Shown: positions 1 to 7,802 of the stretch, one piece after another | Numbering within the stretch: position 1 is the first letter of the stretch | Layout: each line of letters starts with the position of its first letter | Origin: Streptosporangium carneum | GTDB taxonomy: Bacteria > Actinomycetota > Actinomycetes > Streptosporangiales > Streptosporangiaceae | Assembly: GCF_027922005.1 (NCBI RefSeq) | Contig: NZ_BSEV01000002.1 | Location: 682,001 to 746,000, forward strand | Direction of reading: 5' to 3' | DNA length: 64,000 nucleotides | Notes under the pieces: model-generated | The model's database searches: none | Seen by the model: the letters and a program-made list of their open reading frames with translations, nothing else | What the model was told of the DNA's origin: nothing | Position numbers and translations under genes: made by a program

Positions 1-180
1 GCGTCAACGGAACCGAGGAACGACGAAGGGGCCGGGTGATCAGCGGATGAACACCGAGCGCCCAGTGAGAGGACGGACGCGTCACTCCGATGGCTTTCGA
101 GTGGGACATCACCTCCACCGGGTTTGATCGTTATCCCGTTCGTGATCACCAATCGATCGTCATCGAACGCGAGGTGGACC

Positions 181-675
181 ATGAAGCTGAGAATGGGACT
201 GGCAGGCCGAGGTGCGGCCCTGGCGGCGGCGATGCTCGTCGGCGGAGTGCTGACGGCGGGCGGCGCCGCCCTGGCCACCGCCATGAATCAGGAGGCCATC
301 CACGGCTGTGTCACCACCGCGACCGGCGCGCTGCGGGTCGTCGCGGAGGGAACGGCGTGCGAGGAGGGTGAGACCGCCCTGGACTGGAACCGCCAGGGTC
401 CGCCAGGACAGTTCGCGGTCTTCCCCATCAAGGGGGAGGGCGGCGCGGTCGCACCCGGCGCCACCCGCTTCTTCAAGGCCGACTGCGGCGGGGGGAACTA
501 CGCCCTCTCCGGCGGCTACCTGGGCACCGCGACGACCGCGCCGGTGAGCGTGATCGTCAACACGATGGACAGCAAGAACCCCAGCACCTGGAAGGTCGGC
601 GTCGTCAACCACAGCCAGACCGAGACCTACAAAATGGTGACCTACGCGTCCTGCGTGCCCGTCGCCGCGCAGTAG
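181..675 (+). CDS. Secreted protein with collagen-associated N-terminal module
   Basis: 164 residues. Residues 1-35 form a signal peptide: Lys/Arg start, long Ala/Gly/Leu core, cleavage near ALA-TA. The mature start (HGCV... then C60 and ETALDWN) resembles the Cys-containing module that precedes collagen-like GPP repeats in many actinobacterial exported proteins. Here only one GPPGQ follows, then a globular domain of about 85 residues with two further Cys (GGNYALSGGYLG, YASC). The start at 181 is preferred over an in-frame ATG at 124 because GAGGTGG lies just upstream and the signal peptide then begins correctly. A strong hairpin follows the stop. The role outside the cell is unknown. Confidence 0.8.
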   Translation: MKLRMGLAGRGAALAAAMLVGGVLTAGGAALATAMNQEAIHGCVTTATGALRVVAEGTACEEGETALDWNRQGPPGQFAVFPIKGEGGAVAPGATRFFKADCGGGNYALSGGYLGTATTAPVSVIVNTMDSKNPSTWKVGVVNHSQTETYKMVTYASCVPVAAQ

Positions 676-687
676 GGACACGCCTTC

Positions 688-734
688 CCCGTGGGAGAAC
701 GGCTTCCAGGCTCTGGAGGCCGTTCTCCCACGGG
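688..734 (+). terminator. Intrinsic terminator-like hairpin
   Basis: Two 20-base arms (688-707 and 715-734) pair with one mismatch around a 7-base loop, 12 bases after the stop of the secreted protein gene. The stem includes GTGGGAGAACGG and its complement. There is no long T-run, as is usual in high-GC actinomycetes. Confidence 0.8.
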
Positions 735-870
735 CGGTTTCCTGGGCCGGGCGGCGGCCGAAGACCCGGGACACCCGGCGCCACCGTCACGGGTGACACC
801 CGAACAGCAATCAGCGACGTCGACAAACAGCTCTATTTTCGGACACTTCCATCTCGACTTTCCTGTTTGC

Positions 871-1030
871 GCCACAAAACACAACGGCATTTCGACATGA
901 CTTTTTACGGCGATTTATTGCTATTTGATATCGCCGCGCTCGGCCATTGGCATCCGCGCCGAAGATGAGGCCATGACGAGTCCGTGGAGACCGTCGCGCA
1001 GGGGCCCGCTGTTCGAGGCCTCGGTCGCGT
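871..1030 (+). repeat. Leader repeat, copy A (before TPR-sigma gene)
   Basis: AT-richer than its surroundings and homologous to 3715-3870. Shared blocks include GCCACAAA, a GCATT block, CGATTTATTGCTATTTG (copy B has GTGATTTATTGCTATTTG) and ATGACGAGTCCG. The distance from GCCACAAA to the small-ORF ATG is 102 bases here and 103 in copy B. Both copies precede genes encoding TPR proteins. Probably a duplicated promoter and 5' leader; I cannot assign -35/-10 boxes with confidence. Confidence 0.75.
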
Positions 1031-1167
1031 TGCCCACAGCACCGCCCACAGCGCCGCCCACTTCGCCTTCGCCGTCCGTTTCGCCGTCCATGCGGCCGCC
1101 GTCCATGGCGGTGCGATCGGCGGTGTGCTCCCCGACCGTCGGCGGCACGACGGTCGATCGATCATGA
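973..1167 (+). CDS. Small upstream ORF coupled to the TPR-sigma gene
   Basis: 64 codons beginning MTSPWRPSRRGPLFEASV, then a Pro/Ser/Thr-rich middle. Its TGA (1165-1167) overlaps the ATG (1164) of the TPR-sigma gene as ATGA, the usual arrangement for translational coupling. A GATGAGG lies just before the ATG. The paralogous leader at 3818 carries a 41-codon ORF starting MTSPRKSSRGGRLSTASAV that overlaps its TPR gene in the same way. Either a small protein or a leader peptide controlling translation. No known family recognised. Confidence 0.5.
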   Translation: MTSPWRPSRRGPLFEASVALPTAPPTAPPTSPSPSVSPSMRPPSMAVRSAVCSPTVGGTTVDRS

Positions 1168-2162
1168 GCGCGTCGAAGTCAACCGTCGACCTCCGCAAGC
1201 AGAAGCTGGCCGAACACGAGCGGACGCTGGGACCCGACCACCCCGACACCCGGGCCGCCCGTGACGACCTGGCCCGCGCCCAGCGGGCCATGGAACAGCG
1301 GGAACAGGCCATCCCTCTGCTCGAACGGATACTGACCCACCGGCGACGGACACTGGGCCCCGACCACCCCGACACCCGGGTCGCCCACGACACCCTCACT
1401 CGCGCCTACCTGGCGACCGGCCGAACGAAGCAGGTCATTCCCCTGCTCGAAGAGACACTGACCGACCGGCGACGGACACTGGGCCCCGACCACCCCGAGA
1501 TCCTGGCCGCCCACGACGACCTCGCCCGCGCCTGCTGGACCGTGGAACGGGAAGAACGCGCCGTCCCCTCGCACAGGCGAGTGCTGACCGGCCTCACGCG
1601 GATGCTGGGCGTCGAACACCCGGCCGCGCGGGCGAGGCGGAAGGAGCTCAGACACGCCCGCCTTTTCAGGCAGTCGACGAGTTCGTCCGTGTCCGAGGCG
1701 ATCCTCGCCCATCAACCGGACCTGATCCGTTTGGCACTTGCCCTGGTAGGAGCGCGGCGGACGGCCGAAGACGTCGTCCAGGACGCCTTCGTCGCGCTCC
1801 ACCGCCGGTGGGACCGGTTGACGGACTACGACCAGGTGCTGCCCTGCCTCCGAACGGCCGTGCTGAGGAGGTGCCGTGCGGTCCGTCGCCGGCAGGCGGT
1901 CACCCGCAGGTTCACCGGTGACCAGGAGGCGCCGTTCTGGTCACCGTGGGCCGCTTCCCCGCTGGACGAGACGCACCGTGAGGTGTTCCTCGCCGTGTAC
2001 GCCCTGCCCCGCCGCCGGCGTGAGGCCGTGGTGCTGCGCTACTACCTGGACCTGCCGGAGTCGGACATCGCCGAGGTGATGAGGATCAGCCGCGCGACGG
2101 TGGCGACGACCCTGTCCCGAGCCCTCAAGACGCTCGCCGCGAAGCTGGAGGGAAACCGATGA
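1164..2162 (+). CDS. ECF sigma factor with N-terminal TPR domain
   Basis: 332 residues. Residues 1-165 hold about three kinesin-light-chain-type TPRs of 42 residues with the signature LGPDHPDT. Residues about 178-245 are sigma region 2 (LALALVGARRTAEDVVQDAF). Residues about 275-328 are region 4, with a helix-turn-helix around ESDIAEVMRISRATVATTLS. The sigma part resembles the SigE-like ECF group common in actinomycetes. It should direct RNA polymerase to a dedicated promoter set, with the TPR part probably binding a partner. The stop overlaps the next gene by ATGA. The start at 1164 is chosen over 984 because the small ORF ends there and TPR homology begins there. Confidence 0.85.
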   Translation: MSASKSTVDLRKQKLAEHERTLGPDHPDTRAARDDLARAQRAMEQREQAIPLLERILTHRRRTLGPDHPDTRVAHDTLTRAYLATGRTKQVIPLLEETLTDRRRTLGPDHPEILAAHDDLARACWTVEREERAVPSHRRVLTGLTRMLGVEHPAARARRKELRHARLFRQSTSSSVSEAILAHQPDLIRLALALVGARRTAEDVVQDAFVALHRRWDRLTDYDQVLPCLRTAVLRRCRAVRRRQAVTRRFTGDQEAPFWSPWAASPLDETHREVFLAVYALPRRRREAVVLRYYLDLPESDIAEVMRISRATVATTLSRALKTLAAKLEGNR

Positions 2163-3541
2163 CCCGGGAGATCGAAGACCGGCTCCGCGACGCCTTCGCC
2201 TCCGGCGTCGATCAACACATCCGCGCCGAGCCCCTGCCTCCCGCCAGGAGAACCCTGCGCGCCATCGAGGAAACCCCGCCTCCCGCCGGGAGAGCCCTGC
2301 ACGCCGTCAGGAAGATCCTGCGTGCCGTGGGGGAACCCCTGCCTCCTGCCGGGAGAATCCTGCGCGCCGTCGGAAATGCCCCGCGTGCCGCAGGGGAGAG
2401 CATCCTCTCCATCCCGAGGGCCGCGCACGATTGGTACGAGGAGCAGCACGAGTTCATCCAGATGGCCCTGTTTTTTGTGGTCTTTTCATCCTTTATAGGG
2501 GCCTCGATACTATCGATGAAGTTGTTCGTCAACCCCTGGATGAATTCCCTGTTCGGGATCCATTCCGGCCCGGGCTTCGTACTGGTCGGCGACAACCACG
2601 GGGTGACGCTCCGCAACGCACAAAAAGGGGAGATCGTCGACCGGGTCGAGTTGCCCCCTGTCTCGCAGGGCTCCGCCCGCGGCACAGTCGACCACCTGCT
2701 CGCCGGGAACGGCGACGGCAGAGTGTTCTACGTCGCCCAAAGGGTGACGTTCGGCCAGAGGGAGGCGAGCGTCACCTCGTTCCACCTGGTCGAACTTTAC
2801 GGCGAGAGGAACAGGACACACACCACCTCCGGCGAGATCCCCACGGTGACCGGCGCGGCCGTGAGCTCCCTCGCCCTCAGCGGTGACGGCTCCCATCTGG
2901 CCTACAGCCTCAACGGCTCCCCACCGGCCTACGGATTCGACGGCGAGGCGTGCGACAGGAACGAGACACAGGGGTTCTGCCCCGTGGCGCGGCTCGTCGT
3001 CGTCGATCTGTCCACGAAGAGCACACGCTCCTGGGCGGTGGACGGAGCGGAGAGAATCGACAACCTGTCGTGGACGGCCGATCACCGCACCCTCGGTTTC
3101 ACGGTGAAGTCCGAAGTCCGCGTGCTGGACACGACCGCCGAGGGCGACACACCGGTGGTCGGCCGTACCGTGGCGCGGAAGGAGGGCGTCATAGCCGCGA
3201 CGATCAGCCCCGACGGCAGGCGCATGCTGGTCGGCCGGACCCGCGAGTCCGGCGGCGACAACCCGCACGCCCTCATCATCGACGAGTACTCCGTCGCGGA
3301 CGGGGTGAGAACCCGCACGCTGATCACCAGTATGAAGATCTACGGTGAGCCCGTTCCGCACTGGAGCCTTCTCCGCGTCGACTCCACCGGAGATCACCTG
3401 CTGTTCATGAGCAACCGTTACCCGTTGAGCAGGCTGGACAACGACCTGCGCGAGAACGAGGTCACTCCCCTGCTCAGCCCGAACGCGTCGGATCCCGGCT
3501 TCCTGAACTTCGTGTCACCCCCGATGTCCGCGACCTGGTGA
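2159..3541 (+). CDS. Membrane-anchored beta-propeller protein, probable anti-sigma factor
   Basis: 460 residues. The N-terminus (EDRLRDAFASGVDQHI) is presumably cytoplasmic. Residues 25-75 contain degenerate repeats of LPPAGRILRAV. One membrane helix lies at about 101-123 (MALFFVVFSSFIGASILSM). The extracellular part has propeller blades such as LALSGDGSHLAYSLN, LSWTADHRTLGF and ATISPDGRRMLVG. Overlap of its start with the sigma stop indicates coupled translation and stoichiometric production, as expected for an anti-sigma partner. No zinc-binding anti-sigma motif (HxxxCxxC) is present, so the inhibitory function is inferred from context. Confidence 0.7.
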   Translation: MTREIEDRLRDAFASGVDQHIRAEPLPPARRTLRAIEETPPPAGRALHAVRKILRAVGEPLPPAGRILRAVGNAPRAAGESILSIPRAAHDWYEEQHEFIQMALFFVVFSSFIGASILSMKLFVNPWMNSLFGIHSGPGFVLVGDNHGVTLRNAQKGEIVDRVELPPVSQGSARGTVDHLLAGNGDGRVFYVAQRVTFGQREASVTSFHLVELYGERNRTHTTSGEIPTVTGAAVSSLALSGDGSHLAYSLNGSPPAYGFDGEACDRNETQGFCPVARLVVVDLSTKSTRSWAVDGAERIDNLSWTADHRTLGFTVKSEVRVLDTTAEGDTPVVGRTVARKEGVIAATISPDGRRMLVGRTRESGGDNPHALIIDEYSVADGVRTRTLITSMKIYGEPVPHWSLLRVDSTGDHLLFMSNRYPLSRLDNDLRENEVTPLLSPNASDPGFLNFVSPPMSATW

Positions 3542-3556
3542 CGCGGCCCGGACGGC

Positions 3557-3580
3557 GAGGGTTCACCGTTGTGAACCCTC
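3557..3580 (+). terminator. Terminator hairpin after the sigma operon
   Basis: A perfect 10-base stem, GAGGGTTCAC / GTGAACCCTC, with loop CGTT, 16 bases after the stop of the propeller gene. Confidence 0.8.
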
Positions 3581-3714
3581 ACCGGCGTCGGCGAACGCTT
3601 CACGACGCCGCCGTCAGGCGACGTCGACGGACCATCTCACGGCGACCTCCGACCAACGAGCGATGACGCCGATGAGCAACCACATTTCCCTCCTGTCGCA
3701 CCCTTCATATTTAT

Positions 3715-3870
3715 GCCACAAAGCGCTACAGCATTACGCCATGTCCTTTTATAGTGATTTATTGCTATTTGGCATCACCACTCCCGCCAGCCGGTATTCG
3801 CATCGAAGATAAATCTCATGACGAGTCCGCGAAAATCGTCGCGCGGAGGCCGGCTTTCCACGGCCTCGGC
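3715..3870 (+). repeat. Leader repeat, copy B (before TPR-array gene)
   Basis: Second copy of the leader at 871-1030. It shares GCCACAAA, ATTTATTGCTATTTG, CGAAGAT and ATGACGAGTCCG with near-identical spacing. It contains TATAGT at 3750-3755, a possible -10 box not conserved in copy A (TTACGG). The conserved AT-rich core suggests a common promoter or operator for both TPR genes. Confidence 0.75.
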
Positions 3871-3943
3871 CGTGTCGCCAGGGGCGGTACGGCCGGCAAT
3901 GCGCTTCTGGACTGATCGCGACACGATGGCCAGGCGACCGTGA
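3818..3943 (+). CDS. Small upstream ORF coupled to the TPR-array gene
   Basis: 41 codons starting MTSPRKSSRGGRLSTASAV, similar over its first ~20 residues to the ORF at 973. Its TGA at 3941-3943 overlaps the GTG start (3940) of the TPR gene. Conservation of start context, N-terminal sequence and overlap at two loci argues for a translated leader, though a purely DNA-level duplication cannot be excluded. Confidence 0.5.
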   Translation: MTSPRKSSRGGRLSTASAVSPGAVRPAMRFWTDRDTMARRP

Positions 3944-5745
3944 GCACGCCGGAATCGGCCATCGCCCTGCTCAAACTGAAGCTGGCCGACAACGTGCGGC
4001 GACTGGGGCCCGAGCATCCCCAAACCCTCAAGAGCCGCAGCGACCTCGGCCTCGCCTACCTGGACGCCGGACGGGTGGAGCAGGCCGTCCCCCTGCTCGA
4101 GCGGGTACTGGCCGATCGACGGCGAACACTGGGCGCCGACCACCCCGACACCCTGAACAGCCGCCAAAACCTCGCCCTCACCTACCGGGCGACCGGACGG
4201 GTGGAGCAGGCCGTCCCCCTGTTCGAGCAGATGCTGGCCGACAGCAAGCGGACGCGGGGAGACGATCACCCCACCACCACGGCCTACCGCCACAACCTCG
4301 CTGCCGCCTACCAGGCGGCGGGACGGGTGGAGCAGGCCATCCCCCTGTACGAGAAAGTACTGGCCGACAGCAAGCGGGTGCGGGGGGACGCTCACCCCGA
4401 GACCCTGTTCAGCCGCGACAGCCTCGCTGCCGCCTACCGGGCGGTGGGGCGGGCGGAGGAGGCCATCCCTCTGCTCGAGAAAGTACTGGCCGACAGCGAG
4501 CAGGCACTGGGTGACGATCACCACGACACTCTGGTCAGCCGCAACAACCTCGCCGCCGCCTACCAGGCGGTGGGACGGGTGGAGCAGGCCATCCCCCTGT
4601 ACGAGAGAGCACTGGCCGACAGCGAGCGGGTGCTGGGCGCCGACCACCCCAACACCCTGACCGGGCGCAACGCCCTCGCCCGCGCCTATCATGCGGCGGG
4701 GCAGAGGGAACAGGCCATCCCCCTGCGCGAGAGAGCACTGGCCGACTCCGAACGGGCGCTGGGCGCCGATCACCCTGACACCCTGACCGGGCGCAACAAC
4801 CTCGCCCGCGCCCACCTGGACGCCGGGCGGGCGGAGCAGGCCGTCCCCCTGTACGAGCGGGTAGTGGCCGATCGACAGCGGACACTGGGCGCCGACCACC
4901 CCGACACCCTGCTCAGCCGCAACGCCCTCGCCCTCGCCTACCAGGCGGCGGGGCAGGTGGAACGGGCCCTTCCCCTGTTCGAACAGTTGGTGGCCGACAA
5001 TGAGCGGGTACAGGGAGACAGTCACCCCAACACCCTGAAGAGCCGCCACAACCTCGCGACCGCCTATACGGAGACCGGGCGGGTGGAGCAGGCCATCCCC
5101 GTGCTCGAACAGGTACTGGCCGACAACGAGCGGACGCGGGGAGACAGTCACCCCAACACCCTGAACAGCCGCCACAACCTCGCGACCGCTTACATGGAGG
5201 CCAGGCGGGTGGAGCAGGCCATCCCCCTGCTCGAACGGATACTGGCCGATCGGCAACGAACACTGGGCGCCGACCACCCGGACACCCTGATCAGCCGCAA
5301 CGACCTCGCCCTCGGCTACCAGGCGAGCGGACGGCTGGAGCAGGCCGTCCCCCTCCTCGAACAGATACTGGCCGACAACGAGCGGATACAGGGAGACGAT
5401 CACCCCAACACCCTGACCTACCGCCACAACCTCGCGACCGCTTACCTGACGGTCGAGCGGGCGGAGCAGGCCATCCCCCTGTTCGAGCGGTTGCTGGCCG
5501 ACAACGAGCGGGTCCAGAGAGTCGATCCCCCCGACACCTTGGTCAGCCGCTCCAACCTCGCCTACGCGTACTGGATGGCGGGACGAGCGGAGGAGGCCGT
5601 CGCCTTGTACGAGCAGGTGCTGCCAGATCTCGAGCAAGCACTGGGCAGCGACCATCCGGTCACGCGAAAAGCGCAGGAGAACCTCAGAGACGCCCAGGCC
5701 GCTGGACGTCGGAAGAGTTCGTGGTGGCGTCGGCTGATCGACTGA
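3940..5745 (+). CDS. TPR-array protein (kinesin-light-chain-type repeats)
   Basis: 601 residues made almost entirely of 42-residue TPRs. The motif G-x-x-HP-x-TL recurs 14 times and gives about 13 full units of the form R-NLA-AY-AGR-EQAIPL-E--LAD. There is no signal peptide, membrane helix, NB-ARC or enzymatic domain. Such arrays are scaffolds for protein binding. The C-terminus is basic and Trp-rich (RRKSSWWRRLID). The GTG start overlaps the small ORF at 3818. The leader shared with the TPR-sigma gene suggests co-regulation, and the TPR parts of the two proteins could interact. Confidence 0.85.
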   Translation: MSTPESAIALLKLKLADNVRRLGPEHPQTLKSRSDLGLAYLDAGRVEQAVPLLERVLADRRRTLGADHPDTLNSRQNLALTYRATGRVEQAVPLFEQMLADSKRTRGDDHPTTTAYRHNLAAAYQAAGRVEQAIPLYEKVLADSKRVRGDAHPETLFSRDSLAAAYRAVGRAEEAIPLLEKVLADSEQALGDDHHDTLVSRNNLAAAYQAVGRVEQAIPLYERALADSERVLGADHPNTLTGRNALARAYHAAGQREQAIPLRERALADSERALGADHPDTLTGRNNLARAHLDAGRAEQAVPLYERVVADRQRTLGADHPDTLLSRNALALAYQAAGQVERALPLFEQLVADNERVQGDSHPNTLKSRHNLATAYTETGRVEQAIPVLEQVLADNERTRGDSHPNTLNSRHNLATAYMEARRVEQAIPLLERILADRQRTLGADHPDTLISRNDLALGYQASGRLEQAVPLLEQILADNERIQGDDHPNTLTYRHNLATAYLTVERAEQAIPLFERLLADNERVQRVDPPDTLVSRSNLAYAYWMAGRAEEAVALYEQVLPDLEQALGSDHPVTRKAQENLRDAQAAGRRKSSWWRRLID

Positions 5746-5776
5746 CGTCCGCGCCTTTCGCCTCCTCCTGCCGAGG

Positions 5777-5989
5777 TCAGCCGAGCCGTTCGGCCTTGAT
5801 GGCCGCGCTGAAAGCGGCCCAGGCCTCGGCGGTGAGGACGAGCGCCGGGCCGGTGCGGTCCTTCGTGTCCCGGACGGCACGGCAGCCGCCGGAAAGGGCT
5901 GCGACCTCCACACAGTCGCCCCCGTCGTGACCGGACAGGCTGGACTTGCGCCACCGAGCGGCGGCCAGCTCCCGGCTCAGGTCGTCCAT
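5777..5989 (-). CDS. DUF397 protein (copy 1)
   Basis: 70 residues. Contains the family signature WRKSSLSG-DGGDCVEVA, then VRDTKD and a hydrophobic AWAAFSAAIK end. DUF397 proteins are small actinobacterial partners of XRE/DUF5753 regulators. AAGGAG precedes the start. It is the distal gene of XRE-DUF397-DUF397 and is paralogous to the gene at 6023, probably by tandem duplication. Confidence 0.9.
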   Translation of the reverse strand: MDDLSRELAAARWRKSSLSGHDGGDCVEVAALSGGCRAVRDTKDRTGPALVLTAEAWAAFSAAIKAERLG

Positions 5990-6022
5990 CTGCGCATCCT
6001 CTCCTTGGTCGAGCCCGCCCCC

Positions 6023-6235
6023 TCAGGCCAGGTGACCGGTCTTGATGACGGCGGTGAGCGCGGACCAGGCGTCGGCGCTGAGGACGAGCGCCGGGCCGGT
6101 GCGGTCCTTCGTGTCCCGAACGGCACGACGCCCACCGGAAAGCGCGGCGACCTCGACGCAATCACTTCCGTCGCCGCCGGACAGGCTGGACTTACGCCAC
6201 CGAGCGGCGAGAAGCTCGCGGGTCAGGTCGTCCAT
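6023..6235 (-). CDS. DUF397 protein (copy 2)
   Basis: 70 residues, RWRKSSLSGGDGSDCVEVAA, very similar to the adjacent copy. AAGGAG lies 11 bases before the ATG at 6235. A longer in-frame extension to 6313 lacks this ribosome site and runs into the upstream XRE gene. The start overlaps the 3' end of the XRE/DUF5753 gene by 13 bases, so the two are likely coupled and may form a regulator-modulator pair. Confidence 0.9.
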   Translation of the reverse strand: MDDLTRELLAARWRKSSLSGGDGSDCVEVAALSGGRRAVRDTKDRTGPALVLSADAWSALTAVIKTGHLA

Positions 6236-7059
6236 CTGCGCATCGTCTCCTTGATGAGGCCGAGTGACTCGCGCCGGGACAGGGCGTCGGCCCTGATCAC
6301 GCCGTGTCTGCATATTAAGCTTTTTACCTCTTTTGTCCTATCGCTCACTCGGTCTTCGGTGCTCTGGGAATCGATGTAGGCCACGGGCGGAGCCTCATGC
6401 GGCATCTCCGCGACGACGAAGCTGCCGAGCAGCCCGACGGTGCCGTAAGCGGCATAGGGAAGCATCTGCAGTGAGATGTGCGGCCTTTCGGCGAGCTCCA
6501 GCAATTGCCGCATCTGTTCCTTCATCACCTCCGGGCCGCCCACGGGGCGGTGCAGAACGCTTTCGTCCAGCACCACCCACATCATCGGCGGCCTGGCCCG
6601 GTCGAGGAGGCGCTGCCGTTCCAACCGGGCCGCCAGTCGCTCCTCCGCCTGCTCCGGGGTGGTGCCGGGCTCGTTGGCGATCAGCGCCCGCGCGTAGCCC
6701 TCGACCTGGAACAGGCCGGGGACCATCGCCAGTTGCCAGACGTGCAGCGACTCCGCCTCGGACTCGAAGTCGAGCCAGGGGCGGAACCAGCGGGGCATCT
6801 GGTCGGCCTCCCGGGTCAGGCGGTCGAGCAGGTCGGTCAGCTCCCTGCCCCGGCCCAGGACGGCGTCCACCGTGCGGGCCAGCTCCAGGGTGGGGGATCG
6901 GCGGCCGCTCTCGACCATGCTGACCTGGCTGCCCGACAGGTGGATGAGACCGCCGAGCTCCCGCTGACTCAGCCCGGCCAGCAGCCGGATCTTCCGAAGT
7001 TCCGCCCCGAATCGAATGCGTGGGGACGCATACGGGTCCGGTTCCGGTGAAGCAGTCAT
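6223..7059 (-). CDS. XRE-family regulator with DUF5753
   Basis: 278 residues. The helix-turn-helix is at about 18-75 (IRLLAGLSQRELGGLIHLSGSQVSMVESGRRSP), followed by DUF5753 at about 95-270 (LHVWQLAMVPGLFQVEGYARALI, PHISLQMLPYAAYGTVGLLGSFVV). This architecture is typical of actinobacterial regulators encoded beside DUF397 genes, as here. AGGAG lies about 10 bases before the ATG at 7059. The open frame continues far upstream, but only as a shadow of other genes. Confidence 0.92.
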   Translation of the reverse strand: MTASPEPDPYASPRIRFGAELRKIRLLAGLSQRELGGLIHLSGSQVSMVESGRRSPTLELARTVDAVLGRGRELTDLLDRLTREADQMPRWFRPWLDFESEAESLHVWQLAMVPGLFQVEGYARALIANEPGTTPEQAEERLAARLERQRLLDRARPPMMWVVLDESVLHRPVGGPEVMKEQMRQLLELAERPHISLQMLPYAAYGTVGLLGSFVVAEMPHEAPPVAYIDSQSTEDRVSDRTKEVKSLICRHGVIRADALSRRESLGLIKETMRRWTT

Positions 7060-7225
7060 CTCCGGGCTCCTCCCGCCGTTTCCGATCGCGTTCAGGAGAT
7101 TACTGCGGAGAGTCATCGGAAACGGCGGAATTTCACACGCTGTGAACACGTTGCGAAGCCGTCGGCGCTCTTCTGCGGAGAAACCACCGTGGCCCGGAAA
7201 GCGGCCGTTCGAAGACGACGCCGTC

Positions 7226-7699
7226 TCAGTCGCGCCGCGCCTCGAAATGGAAGCACCCGAACTCGATCGCGCGCACGTGCACCACCGCCACCTCGGGGTC
7301 CTCGAACACCTCCCGCAGCGTCGTGTCGGGATCGTCACCGGCGGCCAGGTGGCGTCCCCCCAGGATGTGCCCGTCGGCGGCGTAGGCGCGGAGCATCCGA
7401 TGCGCCGTGTGCGCCTCGGGCCAGCCCGGCTTCGCGCCGGGGCAGTCCCCCGCGTGCACGAAGACCGGCCCCTGCTCGTCGTAGGCCCCCGGGTCCACTC
7501 CCCGCTCGGCCGCCCAGCGACGCAGCGGCGCGTACGACAGCAGCGCGATCCGCTCCCCCGCCTCCGCCTTGCCCAGACAGCAGCGCAACGGAGCCCCGGC
7601 TTCCTCGGCGACGAACACGCGCGGCTCCCGGCCCGCGTCGTCCCTGTCCAGCAGCGCCCCCACCGTCTCGGCGTCGATCGCCCGGATCTCATATCCCAT
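7226..7699 (-). CDS. DUF1203 domain protein
   Basis: 157 residues. Shows the DUF1203 pattern: N-terminal MGYEIRAI, central PLRCCLGKAEAGERIALLSYAP, then QGPVFVHAGDC and HRMLRAY, ending VHVRAIEFGCFHFEARRD. The function of the family is not known. Cytoplasmic, single gene, between an XRE gene and a TetR gene, all on the minus strand. Confidence 0.85.
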   Translation of the reverse strand: MGYEIRAIDAETVGALLDRDDAGREPRVFVAEEAGAPLRCCLGKAEAGERIALLSYAPLRRWAAERGVDPGAYDEQGPVFVHAGDCPGAKPGWPEAHTAHRMLRAYAADGHILGGRHLAAGDDPDTTLREVFEDPEVAVVHVRAIEFGCFHFEARRD

Positions 7700-7802
7700 G
7701 CGCCCATCGTCGTCCGCCCCACTCCCCCGTGCTGGCGGCCCTCGGACCTCGAACTTCTCGCGTCCGCCGCCACCGTGGCCGGGATCTCGGGGCCGGGCGG
7801 GG

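Noticed and set aside
3775..5913. A 712-codon open frame on the minus strand opposite the TPR-array gene
   Set aside because: Its repeats (VVGQ-L-EQGDGLL) are the antisense image of the 42-residue TPR units. It has no ribosome site, and the plus-strand frame is a well-formed TPR protein.
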